64,000 nucleotides of DNA from Anaspis maculata (Eukaryota > Arthropoda > Insecta > Coleoptera > Scraptiidae), in assembly GCA_949128115.1 (NCBI GenBank), contig OX421963.1, positions 58,833,306 to 58,897,305 on the forward strand, read 5' to 3'. A program made the translations under genes and the position numbers. Positions within the stretch are counted from its first letter, which is position 1. The number at the start of each line of letters is the position of its first letter. Positions 1 to 11,150 of this stretch are shown one piece after another. Under the pieces are notes generated by a model that had not been told where the DNA came from, searched no databases, and saw only the letters and a program-made list of their open reading frames with translations.

Positions 1-107
1 GTGACTCAAGGAAAATCCTACACATTTCGCGTGTAATTCCAACATGCGGTGAATCCGGCACCTCCGCCAAAATGGACAGATGTGTCTTGACCCACTGTTG
101 AAGGCTC
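1..107 (+). repeat. Fragment of a gypsy-type LTR at the window edge
   Basis: The first ~107 bases match the interior of the solo LTR at 48863-49376 (around 49145-49250). Shared landmarks are the cacatttcg, acctccgccaaaa and ggacagatgtgtc blocks. The same region is also recognisable in the LTRs at 28575 and 33648. Similarity stops near 107, well before the LTR end, so the piece is broken on the right and cut by the window on the left. It contains no coding capacity. Confidence 0.7.
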
Positions 108-2138
108 CATTCAGTGCCTTCGGAAAACATGGAAGATTTTGGTTCTTCCACAGCCTCTCAGTGTCGTCTTTTGAACAAATGGGGCCTCGGGCACAAGGCA
201 GTGAGGGGCCCCCTTATAAAGGTTTGTGAAAAAAGCATGCGAGTGCGGCGATTATTTAACAAACTTTTCTTTATGAAAATTTCGCGCGTTTTCAAAATTT
301 TCGACAGAAAACCGGTCTTTTCTTGATTAGTTTAGTGGGATTGAGCGTCGTGGACTCTTGGGGGGTAAGGGGAGGAGCACGATCAGCTCAGAAAGTGCCA
401 TAATTAAATAAACGTCGTAAACGGGATATACGTAAGAACAACATTTTTTGCAAAAAAATAGTCTTTACTTTTGGAACTTTCAGGGGGACTTGGGGGCCCC
501 CAAAAAAGCCGGGGCCCTGGGCATAGGCCCTTCGGGCCCATGCCTAAAGACGGTACTGCAGCCTCTGGATGGCTCTTGAGGTCAGCTGTCACACCAAACT
601 CGTTGGCGCCATTTCTGGAATTGTCAAGTTCAGTCTCAAGTATATAAATCAAGTCCTTTGCTTAATTACAAAATGCATAGTTTAGGCGCTTATCCACCGG
701 ACTATACGGCAAATGCGTTATTCAGGCATTGTCGTTAGCAGTAATAACCTATTTATGTGTAGATATGCAATTTTTTTCCTGGGTAACTAGTATATTTTTA
801 AAGGTAAAGATACAGTTTATGCAATATTATACTATACTGAGTTCATCCCCAGTATGAATCGAGTGAAAAATGATTTCCCCAATTTCTCCTTTCCAAGGGC
901 GTCGCGTGGCTGAACTCCCAGGCAACTAGAATCATGCTAGGGTTGGACGTACTAACGTACTATAGTTATAACTAATCTAGGAAGAATCATTTTAACGTCC
1001 TTTTATCAAAATGTTATTATTTGAATTTTTTCTTTCATTTCATTGCAACGAACGAACCACAATGTAACAAGTTGATGCTGAACTTCTAAGTGGGTGAAGG
1101 ACGCGCCTGATGGTGTGTGCGTGGGTGCGAGCGATAAAAATCAACTCCTTCAATTTCACATCATCACATCACATCCGAAAAAAACTACAGGTGGTGCTCA
1201 GCCACAAAGGCTAAACTTCCTATAATTATTACATGTTGTAGTTTGGTCAACCCGATAAAAAAAACTTGATCATCGAGGCTTAATGAAAGCGCGCGGATCG
1301 ACAGTTACCTTTTTAAAGTTCACCTTTTTGATGTCTGATGGTGTGGCATGTGAAGGATAGGTGTCAACGCGTCGGCATAATGGCGAGGTCAAATGGCAGA
1401 AAGTCTGAGAAAGATGCAGGGAAGGGTGATGCAGAAAGGGAATCCTGTTTTTACAACAGATCGTAAAAAGACATCCCCCAATGAAGCTGTTTGTCAAAGC
1501 GTTGGCTGCAGATGTCAGCACTCGCTTTTCGCGTCTCTCTCTCGTTTTGTCTCCTCCAGTAAACCAGCCACCACTACCAACACCTCCCCCACTTCTTCCA
1601 CCTTCTCCACCAGACACTTACTGGCTTAATATTGCCACCCGTGCGCCATACCGATTGTACGACGACAACCTCTTGCGGGGATGTCCCGGATGTCCCCAGG
1701 AACTGAGATAGGACTTCTCGATTGTTGCGTCATTCGCTTTAATATAAAATTTCTTTTTATTGGGGAGTCGTCCGAAATGAAAATAAAAGCACACCGATAA
1801 GCTCTTAATATAATGAATCGATCCACGACATATTATTATAACGAGTGATCAAATGAATTTCTCCTCATGATTCCTGAAAATCTGGCCGAAAAACGTGGCT
1901 ACCAAGGAGACCGAGGCCTACTTTGAGAAGAAATTTATTCGATCACTCTTTATTACTGCAAATGAAAAAGTCAGACAGGTACCTGATGAACATAGATATT
2001 GATGAAGAAAAGGGACGTTTCACTGTGCCACCAGGTGCATTGATAAAGATACCGAAGGATTGGTTAGCGATATATTGTTTTATACCTACTACTAGTAGGT
2101 ACGACTAGAGGCGAAAATGAAATTAATAAAGAGATAAT
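108..2138. other. Gene-free stretch, no recognised element
   Basis: I see no convincing gene here. Open frames are short and lack domains. Around 180-215 and 485-555 are G/C-run blocks (ggggcc, gggcccatgcc) of a kind often seen inside hAT-like non-autonomous elements, but I could not pair ends or find a duplication. A pyrimidine-rich CTC/CAC stretch at 1530-1620 explains the proline/serine-rich short frames there. Confidence 0.4.
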
Positions 2139-2762
2139 GCTACGTTTACACCAGGGAGGGGACTAAAGCCGGACTGACTCAAGCAGTGACCGGAATTCCA
2201 CCTAAAATGGCCCTTTGCTTTCAGCATTCACACCGGTAGACTAAAGGTCGACCTAGGTATTTTAAAATATAGTCCAGATTTGGTCCATAACAATCTTCTT
2301 TTGAATACTCGATCAGAGATTATATTAGCCCAGGCATTTTAGGTCAAAAATCGACAAAACCTAGAGATAATTCGCCCAAGGCTGAATTTTTGCACATTGA
2401 TAGTTTAGACCTAGTATAACAACATATCAAAATACCCAAACTTTCCCTTGTCCGCGTCTTTGATTTTCAGGTCCTCAGGTTCTTAAAGTTGCATCGCTGA
2501 GCTGCAACTCATGCCGTAGTATTAATTTTGATTCGATCAAACTCACATTGGGCTTAAATTGAAGAGAGAAGATCAAAGAATAATTTTCTGGGGCAAGTGG
2601 CTCACATCCGGTGCGCGGCAAGTCGGCGGACTCGCGAAATTCAAAATTACCGCTGTTATTTGCGACGATTTCTCATGGAACTCTCGCTTTGTATCGTTTA
2701 TCAAAAAAATAACAACGGTAAACCATAGATCAAATGCATTTTATGATTCTTCAGTTCCCTAA
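2139..2762 (+). repeat. Inverted-repeat family copy A (GCTACGTTTACACC end)
   Basis: The left end reads gctacgtttacacc. The 620 bp that follow are an inverted, diverged copy of 5692-6596, with matching blocks such as ccagatttggtccataac, ccaaggctgaatttttgcac and gctgcaactcat. The right boundary is approximate, set where similarity fades after cagttccct. A short shared open frame (2559-2762 here, 5892 downward there) has mostly amino-acid-changing differences, so it looks unconstrained. Confidence 0.65.
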
Positions 2763-2769
2763 AATATGT

Positions 2770-3870
2770 ATCCATGGTGTCTGTGGACCATCCATGCTGT
2801 GGACCATCCATCCTGTGGAACGATTAAAAATATACATTCCCCAGGCTGTACACGACTCAGGCTAACGCGATCTCTGTACTGAATTCGTAACTTTTCATGA
2901 GTCTGAATTTTTCATACTGAGTTATTAGTGAATGCAATACACTCGGCAATACATACTCCTACATCCAATGGGACAATTATTCATGTCAATAAAAAGTCTG
3001 CACAATGAATGTTCATGTCATTTATGTGAATGAATTTTTGTGCTTATTTAAATATAGCTAAAAATCACCATAAAAATGCAATGGAAAATTGGGATGTCAT
3101 AACTCGCTGATCAGCTTATAGCTCTTAGCTGATATTCGTGATATGAAGCAAGTAGGCAACTGATACTTTGATAAAATTATGGCGTCTCTTGAAACGCTTC
3201 AGGATTCAGGACTAGCATAGGTAGGTTCAATAATGTTTTGTTTTTCGCATCATGACTGAAAGTTTTGAAGTATCTAGCTGGTGATAAGTTATACTGTAGG
3301 TACTGGATGTTCTTACATATTATTCATGTTAGATGGTGTCATCGTTCTTATCATCCTCAAAGTTGTCAGCACCTGGCCCCACAAAATAATAACGATTGCA
3401 ACAACTTGTTCCTTTATAATTCTAGAACATGTCGGAGCAGTTTCGCCCCGACTGTTAACAAGTGAATCGAGCTCCACAATCACCCCTGCAGCTGCACACT
3501 GTAAATTATAACAAGGAATCAGGTGCTAGAGGAAGAAGTGTGGATCCTGGCGTCAGTGTGCCCTCCACACATTGCCATCCCCGATTTGTTGGAGGCAGTT
3601 TGTTTCCCTTCTATTTTTGGACATGGGAAACGTGGACGGTGCAGATCATATAATGTCACAGTACGATCACGATCAAATTACTGAATTGAAGTACTGTAGA
3701 GTGAAATCAAAACAAGAGCTTACTTTGAGATGAGTCTCCAGAGTGCTGATGAAGGGCTGCTTCAGTGGGCGGGAGCGTCGACAGGTCAAAAGATGCTGTC
3801 ACAGTCTGCTTGGCAATCGCTTAGTTGTACAAATGAATGCGTAAATCGTCAATATTTCCAATTCTGGCTC
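2770..3870. other. Gene-free stretch with a short tandem duplication
   Basis: A ~19-bp unit (ctgtggaccatccat) is repeated at 2780-2825. The rest is AT-rich, with only short domain-less frames around 3265-3650. No element ends were recognised. Confidence 0.4.
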
Positions 3871-3879
3871 AAATACAGT

Positions 3880-5027
3880 GTGAATCATTAAATCATTAAA
3901 TCATTAATCTTTATTAATGTTTTACACACATAAGTATGTTTACACACGTCAAATTGTAGGTACATATAAGTATAAGATAAAATATTATTCAAATCTAGAA
4001 ACATATGACCAAACATCATTACAAACAACCAAGTAAACGAAAAACAAGATCACTGTCGTGGGGTGAAACTGCATGTCATGAATTCATTTATTGAATAAAA
4101 TGTACCGTCGATGAGGTACTCTCTTATAATTTTTTTAAACGTTTGACGTTCTTGTGTCCTGACTGTGGATGGAATAGAATTAAAAAACTTTACTCCGTAA
4201 TAGCTGATACCATCGCGGGTTTTGCTCAACCTCAGAAATTTCAGGTGGATGTCTTCCCTGTTCCTGATTTCGTAGCGGTGGGTCTCACCCCTGGACACGC
4301 TATTCTCGAGTTGATGGTCCCTCACGTAGAGCAAGCATTCCAAGATCTACATAGACGGTAATGTCAAAATACGCAGAGACCTGAAAGCCTCCCTGCAGTC
4401 GTCACGATATCCCAGCCCTGCAACCACACGAACGGCTCTCCGTTGTATCGCAAATACAGAAGAGGCGTGGGGGGAGTGGCCCCAGATCAGGAGCGCATAT
4501 GACATAATAGGGTGTACTGAGCCAAAGTATGCCGTTCTCAAAGTCTGTCTAGACACCCTACCCGCCAGACCCCTCAGAAGAAAGATCCTCCTTGAGGCTG
4601 TCGAGCAGACCGACCCCGTGTGGGTCTCCCAGCCAAGCCGCGGGCATATAGTGATTCCCAGGAACTTCACAGACGCAGCAGCATCCGGAGTCTCCCCGAC
4701 CCCATTTCGCAGTCCAAAAACCATGAGTTCTGTCTTAGCAGCATTCAGACATAATCTGTTTGCAAGACACCATTCGGTCATGGCAAACTTGACGCTATCC
4801 GCCCCGGACACAAGGCGACTTAAGTTGCTATCACTCTGCACGAGTGTCGTGTCATCCGCGTACAGGATAAACCTCGACTCGGAATCAACACTCGCGCAGG
4901 GAAGATCATTCACATAGATAAGAAAGAGGCTGGGGCCCAAGATGGACCCCTGCCGAACGCAGTCTTTCCCCTCGCACTCGAGACTTACTTTTGGCTGGTA
5001 GATGTAGAATTGGAAACACTGACGACT
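3880..5027 (-). mobile_element. 5'-truncated LINE (Jockey/CR1-like), minus strand
   Basis: A reverse-transcriptase remnant reads leftward from about 5027, and the element appears to end near 3880-3910 in a short tandem motif (attaaatc repeats on the plus strand), as many CR1/Jockey/RTE-type LINEs do. The endonuclease and the first half of RT are missing, so it is a 5'-truncated insertion. A target-site duplication was not identified. The clade assignment is inference from RT style and tail. Confidence 0.75.
4050..5027 (-). pseudogene. Reverse transcriptase C-terminal half with one in-frame stop
   Basis: The frame is open from about 5027 to 4350 without a natural start codon, because the 5' end is truncated. 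It shows the RT motif B block VRQGSILGPSLF, then the catalytic YADDTT motif about 25 residues later, the thumb segment VKFLGITICPRLGWE and a conserved SYALLIWG stretch. A TAG stop at 4347-4349 interrupts the frame. The same frame resumes at once and runs to 4050, coding the usual LINE tail with a YYGVKFFNSIPS block. The catalytic aspartates are present, but the truncation and the nonsense codon make it inactive. No host function is implied. Confidence 0.85.
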
Positions 5028-5030
5028 TCA

Positions 5031-5690
5031 AACTGAAGTGACTCGTCCTTTTGGGTCAGTTTTCACCTAGGCGTTCTTTTTGTCTTCTCCAAACATCGCA
5101 CAAGTTTTGTCACCGCCCCGTCACAGTATGAGCAAACAATAATCACCATCTTTCAGTAGATCACATAGCTCTTCCTCAATCCCTTGAATGTCGTGAAAAT
5201 TGCCAGAATTCTTGCTAGTACTGGGGTGCAATATGTACGCACTGCTCGCTCTCCATATCCGGGCAATCATCATTGCTAATTATTGGTCAGTGTCGTTTCC
5301 GATGACAATCTGCTGCTCACATATTTTTTCCTCCATTGCAGTACTAACAACAAGAAAGTCTGCATCGTCAGAGGCTTGATGCATAGGGCTACACTGGGTT
5401 CTTTGAAATTGTGTTGTCAGCATTCTTATGAGACGAAACTTATTGTGAACATTTTGTAAAAAATCTGCTTGTGGTGCTGTCACTGCCGTATAACCCCATA
5501 TAACCTATATAGTAGATCATCCTAAGCTATCTCATAATTACAGTAGTATTTATGTGGACACCCAGTAGGTCAAGCACGATCACAATCGCGCTTATAGCGC
5601 AACACAGAGCGCGCCACCCTAACTCGCGTTTGGTCTGGGGGCTGTATATTTGCAATTGGTGCTTCCACAGGCAACATAGTAGATGTACAC
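5031..5690. other. Gene-free spacer
   Basis: This lies between the LINE remnant and the inverted-repeat copy. The short minus-strand frames carry no recognisable domain. The sequence just right of the LINE truncation point (5031) has no obvious element end. Confidence 0.35.
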
Positions 5691-5691
5691 C

Positions 5692-6596
5692 GGGGAAGCT
5701 GGAGAATCGCTGGATGCATTGACCTTTGGTTTGCCACTGTTTATATTTGATTAACGATACAAAGCGAAAATTCCGTGAAAAGTCGTCTCGAATAACAGTG
5801 TAACTTTTGAATTTCGCGGGTATGCCGGCTCGCCACGCACCGGATGTGGGCCACTCGCCCCATAAAATCATTTTTTGATCTTTTCTCTTCAATTCAAGCC
5901 CAGTTTGAGTTTGATCGGATCAAAATTGATACTATGGTATGAGTTGCAGCTCAGCGATGCAACTTCAAGAACCTGAGGACCTGAAAATCGAAGACGCGGA
6001 CAGGGGAAAGTTTGGGTATTTTGATATGTTGTTATACTAGGTCCAAACTATCAATGTGCAAAAATTCAGCCTTGGGCGAATTATTTCTAGGTCAAAACCT
6101 AATTTGACTGGGCTATATAGGCTACGTTTACACCGTGGCTTTGGTCCGCGACCCAAGCACTAAACTCGACTCAAATAAATTTAGTCCACGTGGTGTAAAC
6201 GACGACGGACTAGGACCAAGTTGTTTGGGTCAGGTCTCTTGGCAGCCGTGGACTGACCTAAATTTAGTCTTGATCAAATTCCCAAAGATGCGGTGCAAAC
6301 GATACCGGGCTGGCCCAAGCCGCAAAAATCTGTATTAGACTCAGTTATTGGCAGGCTGTCAATCAACCTCAGGAGAACTCTTGAGGCAGGCTTCCTTACT
6401 GTCGAGGCTATGTAATCTCTAGTCAAGTATTCAAAAGAAGATTGTTATGGACCAAATCTGGACTATATTTTGAAATAGGTCGATCTTTAGTCTACCGACC
6501 GGTGTAAATGCTGGAATAAAAGGACCATTTTAGTTGGAATTTGGGTCGTCACTGCTTGGGTCAGTCCGACTGTAGTCCTCTGATGTAAACGTAGCC
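5692..6596 (-). repeat. Inverted-repeat family copy B, interrupted
   Basis: Read on the minus strand from 6596 (ggctacgtttacatcag), this copy follows copy A (2139-2762) base for base with moderate divergence. The match is interrupted: 5692-6119 and 6406-6596 align to copy A, while 6120-6405 is extra and begins with its own ggctacgtttacaccg end. Copy B therefore received an insertion of the same or a related family. Confidence 0.65.
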
Positions 6597-6850
6597 ATAC
6601 TAAGATGTAGCCATAGTTTCGACAGTCAGGAAGCATCAGTCAGGTTGATTGACAGCCTGCCAACTGAGTCTAATACGCGCATGTTTGGGGATTTGGTCCA
6701 GACTACATTTAGGTCAGTCCACGGCTGCTAAGAGACCTGACCCAAACAACTTGGTCCTAGTCCGTGGTCGTTTAGACCACGTGGACTAAATTTATTTGAG
6801 TCGAATTTAGTGCTTAGGTGGCGGAGCAAAGCCACGGTGTAAACGTAGCC
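6120..6850. mobile_element. Foldback with ~235-285-bp inverted arms and GGCTACGTTTACACC ends
   Basis: The arm at 6120-6405 starts ggctacgtttacaccgtgg. The arm at 6615-6850 ends with its exact complement and matches over most of its length, including a block around tagtccacgtgg, with a few indels. Between the arms lies the terminal part of copy B (6406-6596), so two members are interleaved. Flanking bases are ata on both sides (6117-6119 and 6851-6853), which could be a short duplication. No transposase is encoded. The TIR looks DNA-transposon-like; the superfamily is not determined. Confidence 0.7.
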
Positions 6851-6859
6851 ATAGACGGT

Positions 6860-8228
6860 GGGTCAGGAATAAATTACCTATAGAGTTCGCGAATATTTAG
6901 TTACGGATGTAGGATGTTCCATTTTCCGGGAAATGCATAGGTTAGTTTAGGGTGTAACTATTACTATTTATATAGGTTTTTAGGAAGGTGCATGCTCAAC
7001 CCGTTTGCACAGTGGTAACCTCAACCATGAAGCTTATTGTGATAGGTAATGATGGATTCTAGGCGATGTATGGTGTCGTTTTAATGGATACTCGCTGAAA
7101 CTTCTGGCATTTTGAAAGCCGAGTGGAGCAGAATCGGAATCGTGCAATAAACTGGTGGTATAAACAGCCCGTGTGCATTATAATTGGAAGATGTCATGTG
7201 CATATCTCGCTCAGTGAGAGCATGTTTCAGGTTGAAGATTATAAACCCGCGACATGGTGTGTCAAAGGAGAACTCGATCCGATTACACTTCTATTGTGTT
7301 CATGAGAGTCGCGTGTGATGGAAATGACTTCCAGTCTGATGGGTTTAACTGCATATATGGAAACATATTTTCCTTAATGGATACCGGGAAAGGAAGTGAA
7401 CAAAAAAAACTATCACATCAAAACCATCCAGCTTCATGTCTGAATTCTTCATACTTCCAAACTGTGACAATTTGAAAAGAGGCCTAGCCTAGTGGCAAAT
7501 TACCGGAGGACTAAGAAAAACTTGACGAAATCAAAGGGGCTATCGCAGATCGCATCATGTAACGTTTTGATATTATTTATAGAATACAATATATCAGGTA
7601 TGTGAATACCCCCGAAGTAATGCTTCAGCGGTTCCGAGGGGCGGGTTAACCACTAGGTCTGAGGAGAGGTTTAGTGGGAAAGGTTCGCGAAGACGCGGCG
7701 AGTTCCACACTCCCCCGGTGCCATCTAGCCGGGACGTGCGTAAAAAGCATTCCCCTCCTCCCGAAAAAAAAAGAAAAAAAAGGTATGTCAATACAGCCTC
7801 ACAAATTGTGGGAATGCGTGTATGTGGAAAGACTTTCCAATTTTCAGACAGATGCTTACCTAATAATTGCTCATTCCCCTCTATCATCCCGTACGAAAAG
7901 TTATGGGGCTATTATTTGCTTATCAATATTAATAGAATTCTTGCGACTCCTCGTATATCGTGCGGGTGAAAAATAGCTGACATAGGTCATGCCGATAACG
8001 CATTCGATAACTCACCCCCAAAGAGTCGTGTCCAGTCCGTCCGGGCACCACCGAATCTGTAATGAAAACAGAAGCTTTACAAGAGAGGTCAGTATAAAAC
8101 GCGCAGACAATAGAAATGGTTGAGGGTAGACAATATAAATCACTTTCGTATTTATTTATATGATTAAGAGGTCTCTATCTTTCAATAAACGCCTCCGCGA
8201 TTCGAGCGCCCGGCTTGGCGGCAGTTTC
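6860..8228. other. Gene-free stretch
   Basis: I found no recognisable domain in short frames at 7123-7475 or around 7594-7976. The latter spans an A-rich run at 7765-7781. A box-A-like string (tagcctagtgg, 7487-7497) has no box B downstream, so a SINE was not called. Confidence 0.35.
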
Positions 8229-8231
8229 TTA

Positions 8232-10795
8232 TAGTCCAGTAAAATAAGGATTTAACTTGGAACAAATTAGGGGCAGGATGAAAAAAATATGGCGATGTAG
8301 AGAATGAAAAACTGAATAAGAAAAATTAAAGTTTAATTTCCAGTCATCCCGGGAACCATGGAAAAAAATGAAGAAGATGGAAAAACATGCGCCACGATCT
8401 TTCTTTTGAAACGGTGAGAGAACGGTGAGAGATGTGTGAAAACTGTCAGAAACAAAGTTGTGGGGAATTCAATAATCTACAAAAAAGTTCCCAAAGGCAT
8501 ATGTCTAACTTCTTCAGTTTAGCCGTTTATCGCAGTCAAAGTTGCGCGCCGGTCTAGTGGAGTGGAAAAACTGTCCGCGTGACCTTCCTTCTTGGATGCT
8601 GTGAGAACGACAAGAGATTTCAAAAAATTGTGAGCGACAAAGTTGTAGAGAATTGAATGCTCCACTAGGAAATCTTCAAAACCAATTATTATCTTTTCTA
8701 GTTTAGCCGTGAACCACGTTCGAAGTTGCGCGACAATCCTGTTGATAGAGTGGTTCTCCTGGAAAACTTACAAAAACCCTAGACTCGATGAAAAAACTAT
8801 GACAATGTAGAGGATAAAGAACTGAATCTAAAAAACCAAAGTTTCATTCCACACTGTTTCGGGAAACCTGAGAAAAAAAAAGAAAATCTTGAAAAATAGT
8901 GATTTGCACTCGCAGCTTCCTCATTGAATACTGGAATAAACGTGATAAATATGGAAAATCTGAACAAACTAGCTTGTAGAGGATTAAATGATCTATAGAA
9001 AATCCCGTGATGTCATGTACGCATCTTTGTCGACTTAGCTGCGGAGCGCTATCAAAGTTGGGGTACATGACTCGTGACGCGTCGCATATGTGGTGAAACT
9101 GGCACGACGTTGCGGTCATTGTTTAACTGATTATAAAACATGATCAAATGATTTGGAAAAATTGCGTGCTTTGTTCAACGTCTGGGTAGCTACTTATTGT
9201 TAATATTATCATTGTAGTCATCATCATTGTCTTCCGAAACGACAATGCAGGAAGCGTCAGAACAGGTGGCTCCACGGCAGTGGTGGCAAAACTTGGTACA
9301 CTTGAGGTCTCAGCTTTTCTGCATCCACAAAGCTTCTTGCAGTTTTTCAAGTATCTGCAGAAAATCAGCCGTAGAAGATTTTCGAGAGCTACGTTATCCT
9401 GGGTTCTAATAGGCATCAACCGAGAACTGTTAATTTTCCAACCCCATTGTTCAGGTGAACAGTTGTTTATTATCTCCGAGCTGTTGTTGAATGATCATGG
9501 TTCATCAGAAATCAGTTGAAAAACATCTCATCATCTAACGTGAATCACGTTTTTCAATTATTATACATATTGTGTTACAAAATACGAGTATTTCTCAGTT
9601 TAAAGCCTGAGTGTCACGATACTATTTCCGTACTATTTTGATGCTATAAATATATGTTTAGAAGCGACAAATTCAGAAATTCCCTAGCAACCTAGTCTCT
9701 CGTCCTAGATTTCTAGAATGAAAATATGACGAAAATAGTACAGTGACACTCACGACTTTAATTTTGCCGAACAAGAAACTTTATACATAACAAAGGGTTC
9801 ATCCACAGAGTTACATTTCCAACAATAGTTACCAGACGTTCAACAAAGCACGCAATTTTTTCAAATCATTCCATCATGTTTTATAATCAATTGAACAATG
9901 ACCGCAACGTCGTGCCAGTTTCACCACATATGTGACGCGTCACTAGTCATGTACCCCCACTTTGATAGCGCTCCGCAGCTAAGTCGACAAAGATGCATAC
10001 ATCTCATCACGGCATTTTCTATAGGTGATTTATCCTCTACAAGCCAGTTTGTTCAGATTTTTCATATTTATTACGTTTATTTCAGTACTCAATGAGGAAG
10101 CTGGGAGTGCAAATCGCTATTTTCCAACTTTTTCTTTTTTTTTCTTAGATTTCCCGAAACGGTGTGAAATGAAACTTTGGTTTTTTGGATCCAGTTTTTT
10201 ATCCTCTACATTGTCATAGTTTTTTCATCGAGTCTAGGGTTTTTGTAAGTTTTCCAGAAGAACCACTTTATCAACAGGATTGTCGCGCAACTTCGAATGT
10301 GGTTCACGGCTGAACTAGAAGAGATAATAATTGGCCCTGAAAATTTTCTAGTGGAGCATTCAATTCTATACAACTTTGTCGCTCACAATTTTTTGATATC
10401 TCTTGTCGTTCTCACAGCATCCAAGAAGAAAGGTCACGCGGACAGTTTTTCCACTTCACTAGACCGGCGCGCAACTTTGACTGCGATAAACGGCTAAACT
10501 GAAGAAGTTAGACATATGCCCCCAGGGACTTTTTTGTAGATTATTGAATTCCCTACAACTTTGTCCCTGACAGTTTTCACACATCTCTCACCGTTCTCTC
10601 GCCGTTTCAAAAGAAAGATTGCGGCGCATGTTTTTCCATCTTCTCCATTTTTTTTCCATGGTTCCCGGGATGACTGGAAATGAAACTTCGATTTTTCTTA
10701 TTCAGTTTTTCATTCTCTACATCGCCATATTTTTTTTATCCTGCCCCTAATTTGTTCCAACTTTGGCCTAAAAATCGCCTCATTTTACTGGACTA
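8232..10795. mobile_element. 2.56-kb palindromic element with ~0.95-kb arms
   Basis: The left arm (8232-9186) and right arm (9832-10795) are near-identical inverted copies around a ~645-bp unique centre. Outer ends are tagtccagtaaaat and its complement, and both are flanked by TTA (8229-8231 and 10796-10798). A 3-bp TTA duplication fits PIF/Harbinger-type insertion, though that assignment is inference. The arms differ by point changes and small indels, for example near 8245-8262. The centre carries a cysteine-rich coding remnant (separate entry). As a hairpin it could yield long double-stranded RNA if transcribed. Confidence 0.85.
9190..9476 (-). pseudogene. Frameshifted cysteine-rich protein tail in the palindrome centre
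   Basis: On the minus strand, from about 9476, the frame shows SPEQWGWK, then a leucine-rich LENLLRLIFC stretch, then CKKLCGCRKA. After a one-base frame change near 9317 the neighbouring frame continues LKCTKFCHHCRG, a CSDASC block and an Asp/Asn-rich end. Together the spacing is C-X3-C-X-C, C-X4-C-X2-C and further cysteines, like the CXC/tesmin-type clusters. The layout (WGW block, then LL..I.C, then CGCRK, then C..C) resembles the C-terminus of uncharacterised repeat-borne arthropod proteins I have seen before; the parent gene cannot be named. The shift and lack of an upstream frame mean it is broken. Confidence 0.6.
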
Positions 10796-10799
10796 TTAA

Positions 10800-11150
10800 C
10801 AGGATTAAACCATACACATTACAAGGAAGAAGAGAAACTAGAGGGCTGTGATAAATGGAATCCACAACACGAATGTTTTTGCACTGATGAGAACATTATT
10901 AGGACTTTTTGATATTTTGGCCAATAACATTCTTCTATGATTTGTTAGTCTTGGATCATGAAGGCAATGAGACTTTTATGCCTTGTTATTTTTCATTCAT
11001 TTAAATATGCACGTGGAAAGACGTATTTGCCCAATGTACAAAAAGTGCAATAGCCAAGGTGTGGTGCTCTTAGCTTAGCTAAGACAAAGGATGCACCAAA
11101 AGAAGAATCCGCACGTAATTCGATGCGTTCGTTTAGGTGGGTATACTTAT
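10800..11150. other. Gene-free spacer
   Basis: This is a short interval between the palindrome and the decayed gypsy copy. I recognise nothing in it. Confidence 0.35.

Noticed and set aside
180..560. A hAT-like element near the left edge, suggested by G/C-run blocks.
   Set aside because: No paired terminal repeats or 8-bp duplication could be found.
2559..5892. Related short open frames in the two inverted copies (2559-2762 plus; 5892 downward minus), suggesting a conserved peptide.
   Set aside because: Most differences between the copies change amino acids and the reading frames diverge downstream. The similarity is explained by repeat DNA homology.
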